From an uncultured Lachnospiraceae bacterium (GTDB lineage: Bacteria; Bacillota; Clostridia; Lachnospirales; Lachnospiraceae), in NCBI GenBank assembly GCA_947577185.1, contig CANPUE010000005.1:86928-150927 (forward strand): DNA of 64,000 nt, written 5' to 3'. The position numbers and the translations under genes are program-made. Positions 19,053-27,726 of the stretch are shown in pieces (the first letter of the stretch is position 1; every line of letters begins with the position of its first letter). A model generated the notes under the pieces. That model did no database searches. It had not been told where the DNA came from and saw nothing but the letters and a program-made list of their open reading frames with translations.

Positions 19053-19376
19053 ATGGAGTATATTGGAGATATTTTATACGATGAGGCATTGCTGCAGGAA
19101 GGCAAGCGCTTTGTTATTTTCGGGGCAGGGGTATACGGACAGAAAGTGCTTCAATATCTGGAACAGAACGGATTCAGGAACAATGTAATATGTTTCTGCG
19201 ATTCCAATCATACAAAGAAGGAGCAGGAAATAGAAGGTATTTTAGTGCGTCAGACGAAAGAGGCGTTCCGCCTGTATCCGGATGCGGAATACCTGATCAG
19301 CGGAAACTATATGAAAGAGATGTATCAATGTCTGAAGGAAGCGTCCATTGGAAAGATACATTTTTTATGGTTGTAG
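19053..19376 (+). CDS. stand-alone Rossmann-like domain protein
   Basis: 107 aa consisting only of the recurrent domain: RFVIFGAGVYGQKVLQYLEQ, then CFCDSNHTKKEQEIEGILV and a C-terminal strand IHFLWL. There is no glycosyltransferase or methyltransferase partner in the same chain. The stop at 19376 is followed 32 bases later by a glycosyltransferase that carries its own copy at the C terminus. It shows that the domain can fold and presumably function alone, perhaps as a binding or assembly partner. Confidence 0.7.
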   Translation: MEYIGDILYDEALLQEGKRFVIFGAGVYGQKVLQYLEQNGFRNNVICFCDSNHTKKEQEIEGILVRQTKEAFRLYPDAEYLISGNYMKEMYQCLKEASIGKIHFLWL

Positions 19377-19408
19377 ACTACCATTACTTTTATGCGAAGG
19401 AAAGCATT

Positions 19409-20593
19409 ATGAAGCAAGTGATTATTTCATTGACAACCTATCCGGCCAGAATAATGGGGATTACAAAAGTGCTGGACAGTATGAAGCAACAGACCCGCAA
19501 GGCGGATAAAATAGTACTTTACCTTTCTGAAAGACAGTTTGAAGGAAAAAAAATACCGGTTGATTTATCTGCATATTTTGAATATGGACTTGAGATACAC
19601 TGGTGTCCGGATGATATGAAATCACATAAAAAATATCTCTACGCGCTTAAAGAATATGCGGATGACTATGTGATTACGATCGATGATGATTTTTACTATC
19701 ACGAACGGATGATAGCAGAATTTCTTGAAAGTGTAGAAAAATATCCACATTGTGTGCTGGCAAGAAGGGTACACCTTATTACGGCTGATCAGGAGGGGCA
19801 TATAGCCCGATATGAGGACTGGTGGGGGGAGTGTGTCAGATTTATCGGCGTTCCGCGTATGGATCTGTTTGCAGTGGGATGCGGTGGCATTCTTTATCCG
19901 CCGCATATATTTAATGAGGAAATATTTCATGTTGAGAATATTAAGAGATACTGTATGTTTGCCGATGATGTCTGGTTGAAAGTCATGGAAACGATTAACA
20001 GCGTTCCGGTTGTTCATATCGATACAGAGTACCGTGATATATGTGATACGGAATATGCACAGGACGGGCTATACCAGAATCATAATGAAAAGGGAGGAAA
20101 TGACAGGCAGCTGCGGGAAACAATGCTGCAGTACGACCATTTTCAGGGAATGAGGGAATCGTTAACCGAGAGAATATTTTCCGGGGGATGTGTTTATGCG
20201 TGCGAAGTGGAGAAGGGGATGCGGGAAGATTTGACGCATCTGGTTGATGGATGGGTGCGGAAGACAGATGCGTATGAACAGATTGTGATCTATGGCGCCG
20301 GATATATGGCCAATCGCGTTTATCTATTATTAAAACAGTATCAGAAAGAACATAAAGTCAGGGCATTTGTGGTGAAAGAGACAGCAGAAAATCCCAAAAG
20401 CCTAAATGGAATAGACGTAATACAGTACCAGAGAGCGGATTATAGGGATACGGCATGTGTGACTGCGCTCCTGAAAGAAAAGACACAATTTGAGATTGTG
20501 AAACAGTTACGGTCTTTGGGACTGGCAGAGGAGCAGATATATACGTTGAACGACAAATTACGATATGTATTGAACAGGATGAAATTAAGATAA
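19409..20593 (+). CDS. GT2-like glycosyltransferase with C-terminal Rossmann-like domain
   Basis: 394 aa from the ATG at 19409, with GAAGGAAA just upstream; the frame stays open back to 19190 but that part overlaps the previous gene out of frame. The N terminus (VIISLTTYPARIMGITKVLDS) and TIDDDFYYH near residue 90 fit a GT-A glycosyltransferase with a DxD metal motif. The Rossmann-like domain begins near 290 (IVIYGAGYMANRVYLLL ... LNGIDV). Donor unknown. Confidence 0.75.
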   Translation: MKQVIISLTTYPARIMGITKVLDSMKQQTRKADKIVLYLSERQFEGKKIPVDLSAYFEYGLEIHWCPDDMKSHKKYLYALKEYADDYVITIDDDFYYHERMIAEFLESVEKYPHCVLARRVHLITADQEGHIARYEDWWGECVRFIGVPRMDLFAVGCGGILYPPHIFNEEIFHVENIKRYCMFADDVWLKVMETINSVPVVHIDTEYRDICDTEYAQDGLYQNHNEKGGNDRQLRETMLQYDHFQGMRESLTERIFSGGCVYACEVEKGMREDLTHLVDGWVRKTDAYEQIVIYGAGYMANRVYLLLKQYQKEHKVRAFVVKETAENPKSLNGIDVIQYQRADYRDTACVTALLKEKTQFEIVKQLRSLGLAEEQIYTLNDKLRYVLNRMKLR

Positions 20594-20648
20594 AGAAGAA
20601 AGCAGACGCGTGAACAGAATAGAATGGAAACAGGTGGGAAGACAGTAA

Positions 20649-22238
20649 ATGACCTTTATAAAGTGGGCGATAAACAATAAATTACATAAATATGACGATG
20701 AAGCCGTGCAGAGTCAGACCTGGGAGCTGTTTGCGGATAAAGCACATGGGAAAAAAGTTTTTCTTTTTGGCACAGGCGCCGGGATGGAATACTTCTTCCG
20801 CAATTGCTGCCGGCATATGGAAATTGCTGGCGTAATAGATAATGAAAAGAGCAGACAGGGACAGAAATTAGGCTGGTACAGCGCCGAGGTATGGCGGACG
20901 GAATACGAAGATATTGTAATAAGCGGTCCTGATATATTAGAACAATATGATAAGCAGGATATTGTGGTACTGGTGACTTCTGTCAGTTATTATGGCGGGA
21001 TACTTGAGCAGCTAAAACAAATGGAAGTGGAGAATTGTTTTGTCCTGTTGATAATGGAAGCGGATAAAAGGGCGAAAGATAATAATTTTGTGGAAGAGGA
21101 TTTCCCGGCATATAAGGAACGGTTTGTGCAATGGTGCTGTGAACAGGGAATAGAGCCTCATAAAATTGTGATGCAGATTGGAGAATATGGCGGCCATGCC
21201 AGACAGATCACAAAGCAGTTATTGAAAATGACAGAAGATTTGGATCTTGTATGGATCGTGAACAGTCTGAATGCAGAAGCTCCTGCCGGAGTCAGGCTGG
21301 TGTATGAGAATAACTGGAAACGTTATATCTATGAAATGGAAACGGCAAAGATATGGCTGTTTGATATTATGGTTCCTGATTTCATTCAAAAAAGAGAAAC
21401 GCAGATATATATCCAGGCAAAGCACTGGTCCAGTATTACGTTAAAGAAATTCTATCTGGACGATAAATCAACCTGCACATCCCATAAAGCAGAACTGCAG
21501 ATGAGAAATGACGGAAAAAGGATGGACTATCTGCTCTCCGGCAGTGAAATGGATGAAGCTTCCTGCAGAAGCGGATTTGCATTTGAAGGGGAGGCGGTAA
21601 GGGTAGGATCTGCAAGATCGGATGTCCTTTTTGATGCGGAAGCAAAAGAAAAAGTATTTGCAGAACTTGGGTTAGACAAAGAGGTTCACACGGTTTTGTA
21701 TGCTCCGACATTCAGAAAAGAGGATGTGAACAGAGGAAGCTCCGAATCCGTATACCTGGATGCGGAAGGACTGTTAAGGGCATTAGCGGATAAAACAGGC
21801 GGAGAGTGGCGTCTGCTTCTACGGCTTCACCCGCATCTGGCATCTGTCCGGAATGAATTATGGGAAAGGCAGGAAATTATAAATGTGAGCGCTCATCCTG
21901 ACTGTGATGAGCTTGTGGCTGCCTGTGATGTGATGGTTACGGATTATTCCAGCATTATGTTTGAAGGCGCATTTATTAAAAAACCGGTTTTTCTCTATGC
22001 ACCCGACTGGCAGGAATATATCGGAGGAGAAAGGGAGTTTTTGCTTGATTATAATACACTGCCATTTCCTGTTTCAAAGACGAATGAAGAGCTGGCAATC
22101 TGCGTTGAAACCTTTGATCAGCGGAAATATCAGGAAGCTGTAACTGCTTTTTTGGATCATTATGGTGTTTGTGAGGATGGGAATGCAGGTAAGCGCGCCG
22201 CTGCATTTATCTCAAGTCTGATACGGAGGAATCAGTAA
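20649..22238 (+). CDS. Rossmann-like domain fused to CDP-glycerol glycerophosphotransferase (TagF-like)
   Basis: 529 aa. Residues 35-130 are the Rossmann-like domain (VFLFGTGAGMEYFFR ... VIDNEKSRQG). The rest is a clear CDP-glycerol glycerophosphotransferase-type domain: LYAPTFRKED, LLLRLHPH near 390, CDVMVTDYSSIMFEGAF near 430 and EFLLDYNTLPFP. It should transfer a polyol phosphate from a CDP donor to a glycan. The TagD-like domain at the end of the gene at 30520 could supply such a donor. The stop codon overlaps the next ATG by one base. Confidence 0.8.
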   Translation: MTFIKWAINNKLHKYDDEAVQSQTWELFADKAHGKKVFLFGTGAGMEYFFRNCCRHMEIAGVIDNEKSRQGQKLGWYSAEVWRTEYEDIVISGPDILEQYDKQDIVVLVTSVSYYGGILEQLKQMEVENCFVLLIMEADKRAKDNNFVEEDFPAYKERFVQWCCEQGIEPHKIVMQIGEYGGHARQITKQLLKMTEDLDLVWIVNSLNAEAPAGVRLVYENNWKRYIYEMETAKIWLFDIMVPDFIQKRETQIYIQAKHWSSITLKKFYLDDKSTCTSHKAELQMRNDGKRMDYLLSGSEMDEASCRSGFAFEGEAVRVGSARSDVLFDAEAKEKVFAELGLDKEVHTVLYAPTFRKEDVNRGSSESVYLDAEGLLRALADKTGGEWRLLLRLHPHLASVRNELWERQEIINVSAHPDCDELVAACDVMVTDYSSIMFEGAFIKKPVFLYAPDWQEYIGGEREFLLDYNTLPFPVSKTNEELAICVETFDQRKYQEAVTAFLDHYGVCEDGNAGKRAAAFISSLIRRNQ

Positions 22239-23254
22239 TGTTTCAATATTTCATATCATTAGGATGTAATTGTAAAGTTGCATCTTCTCTTGGCAAATAT
22301 GGCCTTCGTTCTGCGGCCGGGCCTTTTGACTGGTGCATATCCTATTCTTTGAAAGGAATTATGGAAGTAATAGAGAATGAATTTGCGGATTTTATGGATG
22401 CTGAATATATAAGAAGGGATCCTCGGGATGTTCTTGCATTTATTAACAGCAAATATGATATTAATTTTCCGCATGATATCAAATACGATTTAAAAAGCGA
22501 ATTTCATGAGATCGCAGAAAAATATCAGAACAGAATAGAAAAGTTTGAACAAATGATCTGCCGGCCGACCTGCTTCGTAAGAACCGTTTTAAATGAAGAC
22601 GAGGTGCAATATATTAATACCAATCATGAGAATATCGTTAAAATACTGAAAAAGTATAATAAAGAAAATGATATTCTGTACATTTGTCCGGAGCCGGCAT
22701 GGAATCTTGAGGTATCGTCTCCCTTTTTCTGCAATCGAAAATATTGGAAGGCAGAACTGCGTGATGCAATGGACAAACCGGCGGAACTGATTGAATACTG
22801 CATAGGAAAATATGATAAGAAAAATATGGAGGCGAATACGCTTCATGATATGAAAAGAGAGAATAAAAGGCTCTATCTGACGGAAAAAAGATATAATCTG
22901 CTGAATAAAATAACGCTTATCAAAGAAGATATCATATTACCTGATGAAATCATATTATATGCATTAGGAAACGTAGGGCGGGCGTTTTATGAAAAGGTTA
23001 AAGGAATGTGTAACATAAAGTGTATTATTAACCGCAGCGCTGATCGGAATGAATATGACGGAGTACCTGTACATACGCCGGAAATTTTGGCGGAAATTGA
23101 AGGAAATCCGATCATCATTGTAACGGCGACCTATGATTTTGAGAACATAAAGAAGCTGATTGATTTTTATGCGGGAGAGAAACGTTATGAAATAAAGTCT
23201 TTGGAAGAGTATTTACCGGAACCGGATGTATCCAGACCGAAGGGCAGCAGATGA
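22238..23254 (+). CDS. DUF1796 (putative cysteine peptidase family) protein with C-terminal Rossmann-like domain
   Basis: 338 aa. The N terminus has the DUF1796 signature: SLGCNCKVASSLGKYGLRS followed by AGPFDWCIS, including the Cys and the PFDW block. DUF1796 proteins are called putative papain-like cysteine peptidases but their activity is not established to my knowledge. From about residue 235 the Rossmann-like domain follows (IILYALGNVGRAFYEK ... NEYDGVPV). The one-base overlap with the TagF-like gene implies coupled translation and a shared function. Confidence 0.75.
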   Translation: MFQYFISLGCNCKVASSLGKYGLRSAAGPFDWCISYSLKGIMEVIENEFADFMDAEYIRRDPRDVLAFINSKYDINFPHDIKYDLKSEFHEIAEKYQNRIEKFEQMICRPTCFVRTVLNEDEVQYINTNHENIVKILKKYNKENDILYICPEPAWNLEVSSPFFCNRKYWKAELRDAMDKPAELIEYCIGKYDKKNMEANTLHDMKRENKRLYLTEKRYNLLNKITLIKEDIILPDEIILYALGNVGRAFYEKVKGMCNIKCIINRSADRNEYDGVPVHTPEILAEIEGNPIIIVTATYDFENIKKLIDFYAGEKRYEIKSLEEYLPEPDVSRPKGSR

Positions 23255-23310
23255 GAGTCAGGGATTAACGCATTCAGAGATTATGCGATTAGCGGAAAGG
23301 AGAATATGGA

Positions 23311-24663
23311 ATGCCTAAAATTTCAGTTCTGGTTCCGGTATGTAATGTGGAAAGATACCTGGAACAGTGCATGGAAAGCCTGATCAGGCAGACCTTTGGA
23401 GATATGGAAATCATCTGTGTCGATGACGGATCCACAGACGGGAGCGGGACAATACTTGACCGGTATGCCGCCATGGATCCGCGGATTCAGGTGATTCATA
23501 AGGCAAACACAGGATACGGCAACAGCATGAACGTGGCGTTGAACCGTGCGCAGGGAGCCTATATCGCGATTTTGGAAAGTGATGATTTTGCGGAACCGGA
23601 CATGCTGCAGACACTATATGAAGCGGCGGCTGCACAGGATGCAGATGTGGTGAAAGGAACGTTTTATAATTACCAGGACGGACAGGATACGGTTTCGAGC
23701 CGATTGGATCATTTTCCTAAAAATACGCTGATGAACATTCATGCATGCCCGACGCTTTTCAATCTGGCGGATACAATCTGGTCCTGTCTGTACAGAACTT
23801 CTTTTTTGCGGAAGCATAATATTTGTTTTCACGAGACACCGGGAGCTTCTTACCAGGACATATCCTTTGCGCTGCAAGTGTGGATGCATGCGCAGAGCGT
23901 TTATTTGATTGAAAATGCTGTTATACATTATCGAAGGGATAATCCGCTGTCATCTATGAACAATCCGACGAAGGTATTTTGTGTTTTTGATGAGTACAGC
24001 TGGGCAGAGAAACGGTTTCAGGATTCTTTGGCGGAGGATGCTTTATTATATCATTATTTTGAGGCCGCAAAATATCAGGATTATTTGAATCATTATTATC
24101 GTGTAGGGATACAGTATCAGTATGCATTGCTGTGCAGGTTAGAGGCAGAGCTTCAAAAAGACAGGGAGAGCGGACGGATGCTGAAAGAGGCTTTTGAAGC
24201 GTCAGTCTGGGAAATGCTTACCAGGGTATCGCACGACAGGAATCTTTTTTTTCAGGATACTGCCAGAAAAACAGAAGATGCGAGGCTGCGGCAATGCAAG
24301 TTTCAAAATGAGACTGTTTATATGACTGCTTTTTTCGAGAGTCTCAAAGCGTATCCGCAGGTTGTGATATACGGAGCCGGAAAAGTTGGACGGCTTCTGG
24401 CTGAGGCGATCGAGAGAAGAGGCGGCAGGGTAGACGGATTTGCCGTATCCGATATGTCTGCACAGCAGTCTGTGTGTATGGGGATACCGGTGCGGGAGGT
24501 TGAGGCGTATCTGGAGCAGAAAATCCACTGTGCCATCGTGATTGCCGTAGCGGAACGGAGTCAGTATGAAATATACGGAAAGCTGCGCAGTTGTGGATTT
24601 AGCAATGTGTTTCGGGTTGATGCCGCTGCAGCAGCAGGATTTGCCAAAGAGAATGCGGAATGA
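23311..24663 (+). CDS. GT2 glycosyltransferase with C-terminal Rossmann-like domain
   Basis: 450 aa. Canonical GT2: ISVLVPVCNVERYLEQC, IICVDDGSTDGSG near residue 37 and ILESDDFAEPDM for the DxD region. The central part resembles the extension of wall-glycan GT2 enzymes. The Rossmann-like domain starts near 351 (VVIYGAGKVGRLLAEA ... CMGIPV). AAAGGAGA precedes the ATG by 7 bases. Confidence 0.85.
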   Translation: MPKISVLVPVCNVERYLEQCMESLIRQTFGDMEIICVDDGSTDGSGTILDRYAAMDPRIQVIHKANTGYGNSMNVALNRAQGAYIAILESDDFAEPDMLQTLYEAAAAQDADVVKGTFYNYQDGQDTVSSRLDHFPKNTLMNIHACPTLFNLADTIWSCLYRTSFLRKHNICFHETPGASYQDISFALQVWMHAQSVYLIENAVIHYRRDNPLSSMNNPTKVFCVFDEYSWAEKRFQDSLAEDALLYHYFEAAKYQDYLNHYYRVGIQYQYALLCRLEAELQKDRESGRMLKEAFEASVWEMLTRVSHDRNLFFQDTARKTEDARLRQCKFQNETVYMTAFFESLKAYPQVVIYGAGKVGRLLAEAIERRGGRVDGFAVSDMSAQQSVCMGIPVREVEAYLEQKIHCAIVIAVAERSQYEIYGKLRSCGFSNVFRVDAAAAAGFAKENAE

Positions 24664-24687
24664 TTATGACGAAAAGGAGCGTTGAAG

Positions 24688-26508
24688 ATGAGTGATATCA
24701 GTATTGGCAGTCAGATAGACAGTATGTTGATCAATCCGGAGATCTATCGATATAATCTGGAATTATACCGCTATTATTTTGCCATTAATTTGATCAAAGA
24801 CGTGTTGGAAAACCTTGCAGACGGAAAAAAAGCGGCTGTCTGCGGCGGGTATGCATTAAGCCATGCGTGGGAAAAAATATCGCCTGCGTTAAAGGAGAAA
24901 GTGCAATACATTATAGAGGAAGAGGGCATGGCAGACAGAGATCCATATGCCTTACAAAGACCTTATATTCAGCCGGATGAGATTACCAGCCATGGTATCG
25001 ATACAGTTATATTGGCGGCATATAAGAACAGACAGCGTATCAAAGATTCTGTTCAGGATTCTGGAATAAAAATAATAGACATATATGATGTTATGAATCA
25101 TGAAAAAATCAATACAGGAGAAGATTTTTATACCGGTGTTCATTATTCGTATTCGTATCTTGTCAGGGATTTGTTCACACTGAAAGACTGTAATGAAAAA
25201 CTTCGTGTGATTGTACTGAAGAAAATGATTGGAGAGTATTTCCATATCAGAGATTTTGAGAGTGCATTTCAGGCAATACAACGATTAAGCAGGATTCCCG
25301 ACAGCGGATATCTGTTTTATCAGGAGCTGGAGCAGAAAATACAGGACAGTCTCTCCCTGCTGCGGGAAAAAATATCAACAAAGCAGCATATTCTGGTGAA
25401 CTGGCTGGATGCGGTGCCTCCTTACGCGGCAGAGTATATGCCTTATGTAAAATCTAAAATGCAGGAAGGTCTTTGCTTTGAAAACGCGTATACGGTTGTT
25501 AAGCATACCAAACCGACGATGAAAACAATCTTTACCGGGGAAACTTATATTGAGAATAAATTGTTTTTGACCAGAATGGATGATCTGGAAAAGAGCCATT
25601 TATATGTGAATTTGGAGAAGAGTGGTTATCGCTTTAAATATTTTGGCGGATATATGAAATACGGAATATTTCAAAATGGACGGACAATACCATATATCAA
25701 TTCTACAAGTCATTTTCTTCTGTCATGTATGCCGCTGCAATGGGCAGCAGTGAAGGAAATGGAGGAATGCAGGGAGAAAAGTTTCCTGTTGATTCATAAT
25801 CTGGTGGAGGGCCATGAGTTCCTTAATGGCGATATAGATCTGCTGGAAGAAGAGAAGATAGAAGATCCTAAGGAAAGAAGAACAGCTCATAAAAATATTA
25901 GTTACAGTTATCTGGACAGGCAGTTGAAATTTTATATGCCGTTATATAAGGGGCTGGAATATCAGATTATAATGAGCGATCATGGCGTGAATGATAAAAC
26001 AGTACCGGATGACTGGAGCGAATTTACCCATGTTGTTCTGCTTATTACAGGAGAGGATATCAACGCTGAAAAAGTACAAAATATGACAAGCCTGGTTTCC
26101 TTTCCGACCATTATAGACTGTTTGCTGGAAAAGCGGGGAAATGAAATACCACAGGCAGTTTCAAGAGATTATGTTTTAGTGCAGACAGAGGACATGTATA
26201 ACATGCATGCTATGGAATCTATTTATGGGGATATACATTGTTTTGAAGATTCTTATATGCAAAGAAGGGGTGTAATCACATTAAGAGATTCTTTTTATAT
26301 TAAGGCAACGGGAGAAGAATTTTATTTTCTCAAAGATGACACAGAAAACAAGATCAATCGCCCGGAATATCAAAAAAGAATAGAGGAACTGAGAATATTA
26401 GCGGGAAATCAGTTCATTGATATTAAAAAACACGAAAAATATTATGGATCCCAAAGAATGTATGATCTGCTTGGGTATACAGTTGCAGAGGATATAGAAC
26501 TTTTGTAA
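24688..26508 (+). CDS. alkaline-phosphatase-superfamily (sulfatase-like) protein with diverged N-terminal Rossmann-like domain
   Basis: 606 aa from the ATG at 24688, 8 bases after AAGGAG; a TTG at 24682 is too close. The N-terminal 150 residues look like a diverged copy of the cluster's Rossmann-like domain (KAAVCGGYALSHAW). From about 230 the sulfatase/phosphoethanolamine-transferase fold is suggested by NWLDAVPPYAAEYMP, HTKPTMKTIFTG (candidate Thr nucleophile, about 274-280) and MSDHGVND (metal His, about 430). No membrane helix or signal peptide is visible, unlike LtaS or EptA enzymes. It may move or remove a phospho- or sulfo-group in the cytosol. Confidence 0.65.
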   Translation: MSDISIGSQIDSMLINPEIYRYNLELYRYYFAINLIKDVLENLADGKKAAVCGGYALSHAWEKISPALKEKVQYIIEEEGMADRDPYALQRPYIQPDEITSHGIDTVILAAYKNRQRIKDSVQDSGIKIIDIYDVMNHEKINTGEDFYTGVHYSYSYLVRDLFTLKDCNEKLRVIVLKKMIGEYFHIRDFESAFQAIQRLSRIPDSGYLFYQELEQKIQDSLSLLREKISTKQHILVNWLDAVPPYAAEYMPYVKSKMQEGLCFENAYTVVKHTKPTMKTIFTGETYIENKLFLTRMDDLEKSHLYVNLEKSGYRFKYFGGYMKYGIFQNGRTIPYINSTSHFLLSCMPLQWAAVKEMEECREKSFLLIHNLVEGHEFLNGDIDLLEEEKIEDPKERRTAHKNISYSYLDRQLKFYMPLYKGLEYQIIMSDHGVNDKTVPDDWSEFTHVVLLITGEDINAEKVQNMTSLVSFPTIIDCLLEKRGNEIPQAVSRDYVLVQTEDMYNMHAMESIYGDIHCFEDSYMQRRGVITLRDSFYIKATGEEFYFLKDDTENKINRPEYQKRIEELRILAGNQFIDIKKHEKYYGSQRMYDLLGYTVAEDIELL

Positions 26509-26556
26509 ACGGGCATAAGACAAAAAAGAACGTAAGCGGGATATAGGGAGGCGGCT

Positions 26557-27714
26557 ATGGTAAAAGAAGGAATTTTATACTGGATAACAGGACTGTCCGG
26601 GGCAGGAAAGACAACGATTGGAAACAGATTGTTTTATGAACTGCGAAAGGAAAGCCCAAATGTGATTATCCTGGATGGTGATATCTTAAAAAATATAGTG
26701 AGCGACAATCTGGGTTATTCCGACGCAGACAGAAGAAAAAGGGCCATGAAGTATGCTTTGCTATGCAGGACATTGACGAACCAGGGATTGATCGTAATCT
26801 GCTGTACAATTGCAATGTATGATGAAGTGCGGGAATACAACAGACAGAATAACAAAGGCTATATCGAGGTTTTTCTTGATGTGCCGGTCGATGTATTGCA
26901 GCAAAGGGATCAAAAAGGGATGTACTCACAGTTTAAAGACGGGAAAGTACAAAATCTTGCAGGGTTTGATGTTCAGGTAGAGTATCCGAAACATCCCGAT
27001 TTGGTGCTGAAAAATGACGGAACCCTTACCATCAGGGAATGCGTCGACGAAATACTAAAGTTGAGCGTCAAATATTCCAGCGATTTTGACAGGGATATTC
27101 AGTATTGGAATACATATTACACGAATAAGCAGGCGATAGATACCCCGTCGCGTTTTGCTGAATTTATTGGCTCCCGGCTGAAAAAAGGGAAAAATTTGTT
27201 GGAACTTGGCTGTGGTAATGGGCGTGACAGTATGTATTTTGCGCATATGGGACTCAATGTGACAGGTATAGATGCATCAGATGCAACGATAGCGGATTTA
27301 ATCGAGAAATGTGATACTGGAAACTGCTATTTTATATGTGATGATTTTGTGTGTTCTCCTGCACTGTTTGCCGGACAGTTTGACTATTGCTATAGTAGAT
27401 TTTCAATTCATGCAATTAATGAAAAACAGGAGATAGAAGTGCTGCACAATGTTTATGGGGCACTCAAACAGGGGGGAGAATTTTTTATTGAAACAAGGAG
27501 TATAAATGACGATTTATACGGACAGGGTAAACAGGCTGGAAAAAACGCATACATATATGATGGTCATTATAGAAGATTTATTATAAAAAGCGAGCTGGAA
27601 GAAAACGCAAGACAGGCGGGATTTCACATTGTATATTCTGAAGAAAAAAAAGACTTCGCACCATATGGAGACAGCAACCCGCCAATTATCAGGATGATTT
27701 TGAGTAAGGAATAA
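26557..27714 (+). CDS. APS-kinase-family kinase fused to SAM methyltransferase (candidate CDP-amidate kinase-methyltransferase)
   Basis: 385 aa. Residues 1-170 are an APS-kinase-like domain: P-loop GLSGAGKTT (12-20), LDGD (39-42), LGYSDADRRKRA. The segment that in true APS kinases reads roughly SPxRxxR is CCTIAMYDEVREYNR (82-96) here. In C. jejuni, Cj1415, an APS-kinase relative, phosphorylates the 3' hydroxyl of cytidine diphosphoramidate. Residues about 175-385 are a class I methyltransferase with motif I LLELGCGNGRDS (214-225), TGIDASD and a late YGALKQGGEFFIETRS strand. The presence of the other pathway genes at 1-3.5 kb supports the amidate reading over PAPS synthesis; no ATP sulfurylase is seen. 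GGGAGG precedes the ATG. Confidence 0.75.
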   Translation: MVKEGILYWITGLSGAGKTTIGNRLFYELRKESPNVIILDGDILKNIVSDNLGYSDADRRKRAMKYALLCRTLTNQGLIVICCTIAMYDEVREYNRQNNKGYIEVFLDVPVDVLQQRDQKGMYSQFKDGKVQNLAGFDVQVEYPKHPDLVLKNDGTLTIRECVDEILKLSVKYSSDFDRDIQYWNTYYTNKQAIDTPSRFAEFIGSRLKKGKNLLELGCGNGRDSMYFAHMGLNVTGIDASDATIADLIEKCDTGNCYFICDDFVCSPALFAGQFDYCYSRFSIHAINEKQEIEVLHNVYGALKQGGEFFIETRSINDDLYGQGKQAGKNAYIYDGHYRRFIIKSELEENARQAGFHIVYSEEKKDFAPYGDSNPPIIRMILSKE

Positions 27715-27726
27715 GGGAGAAATTTA

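Noticed and set aside
19190..19408. N-terminal extension of the glycosyltransferase at 19409
   Set aside because: It overlaps the stand-alone Rossmann-like gene in another frame and has no ribosome binding site; the GT-A fold starts right at MKQVIISL.
26557..27714. Reading the kinase domain as an ordinary APS kinase making PAPS for the sulfotransferase-like neighbour
   Set aside because: No ATP sulfurylase is present, the APS-binding SPxRxxR-type segment is replaced, and the other phosphoramidate-pathway homologues are in the same operon. It remains the main alternative.
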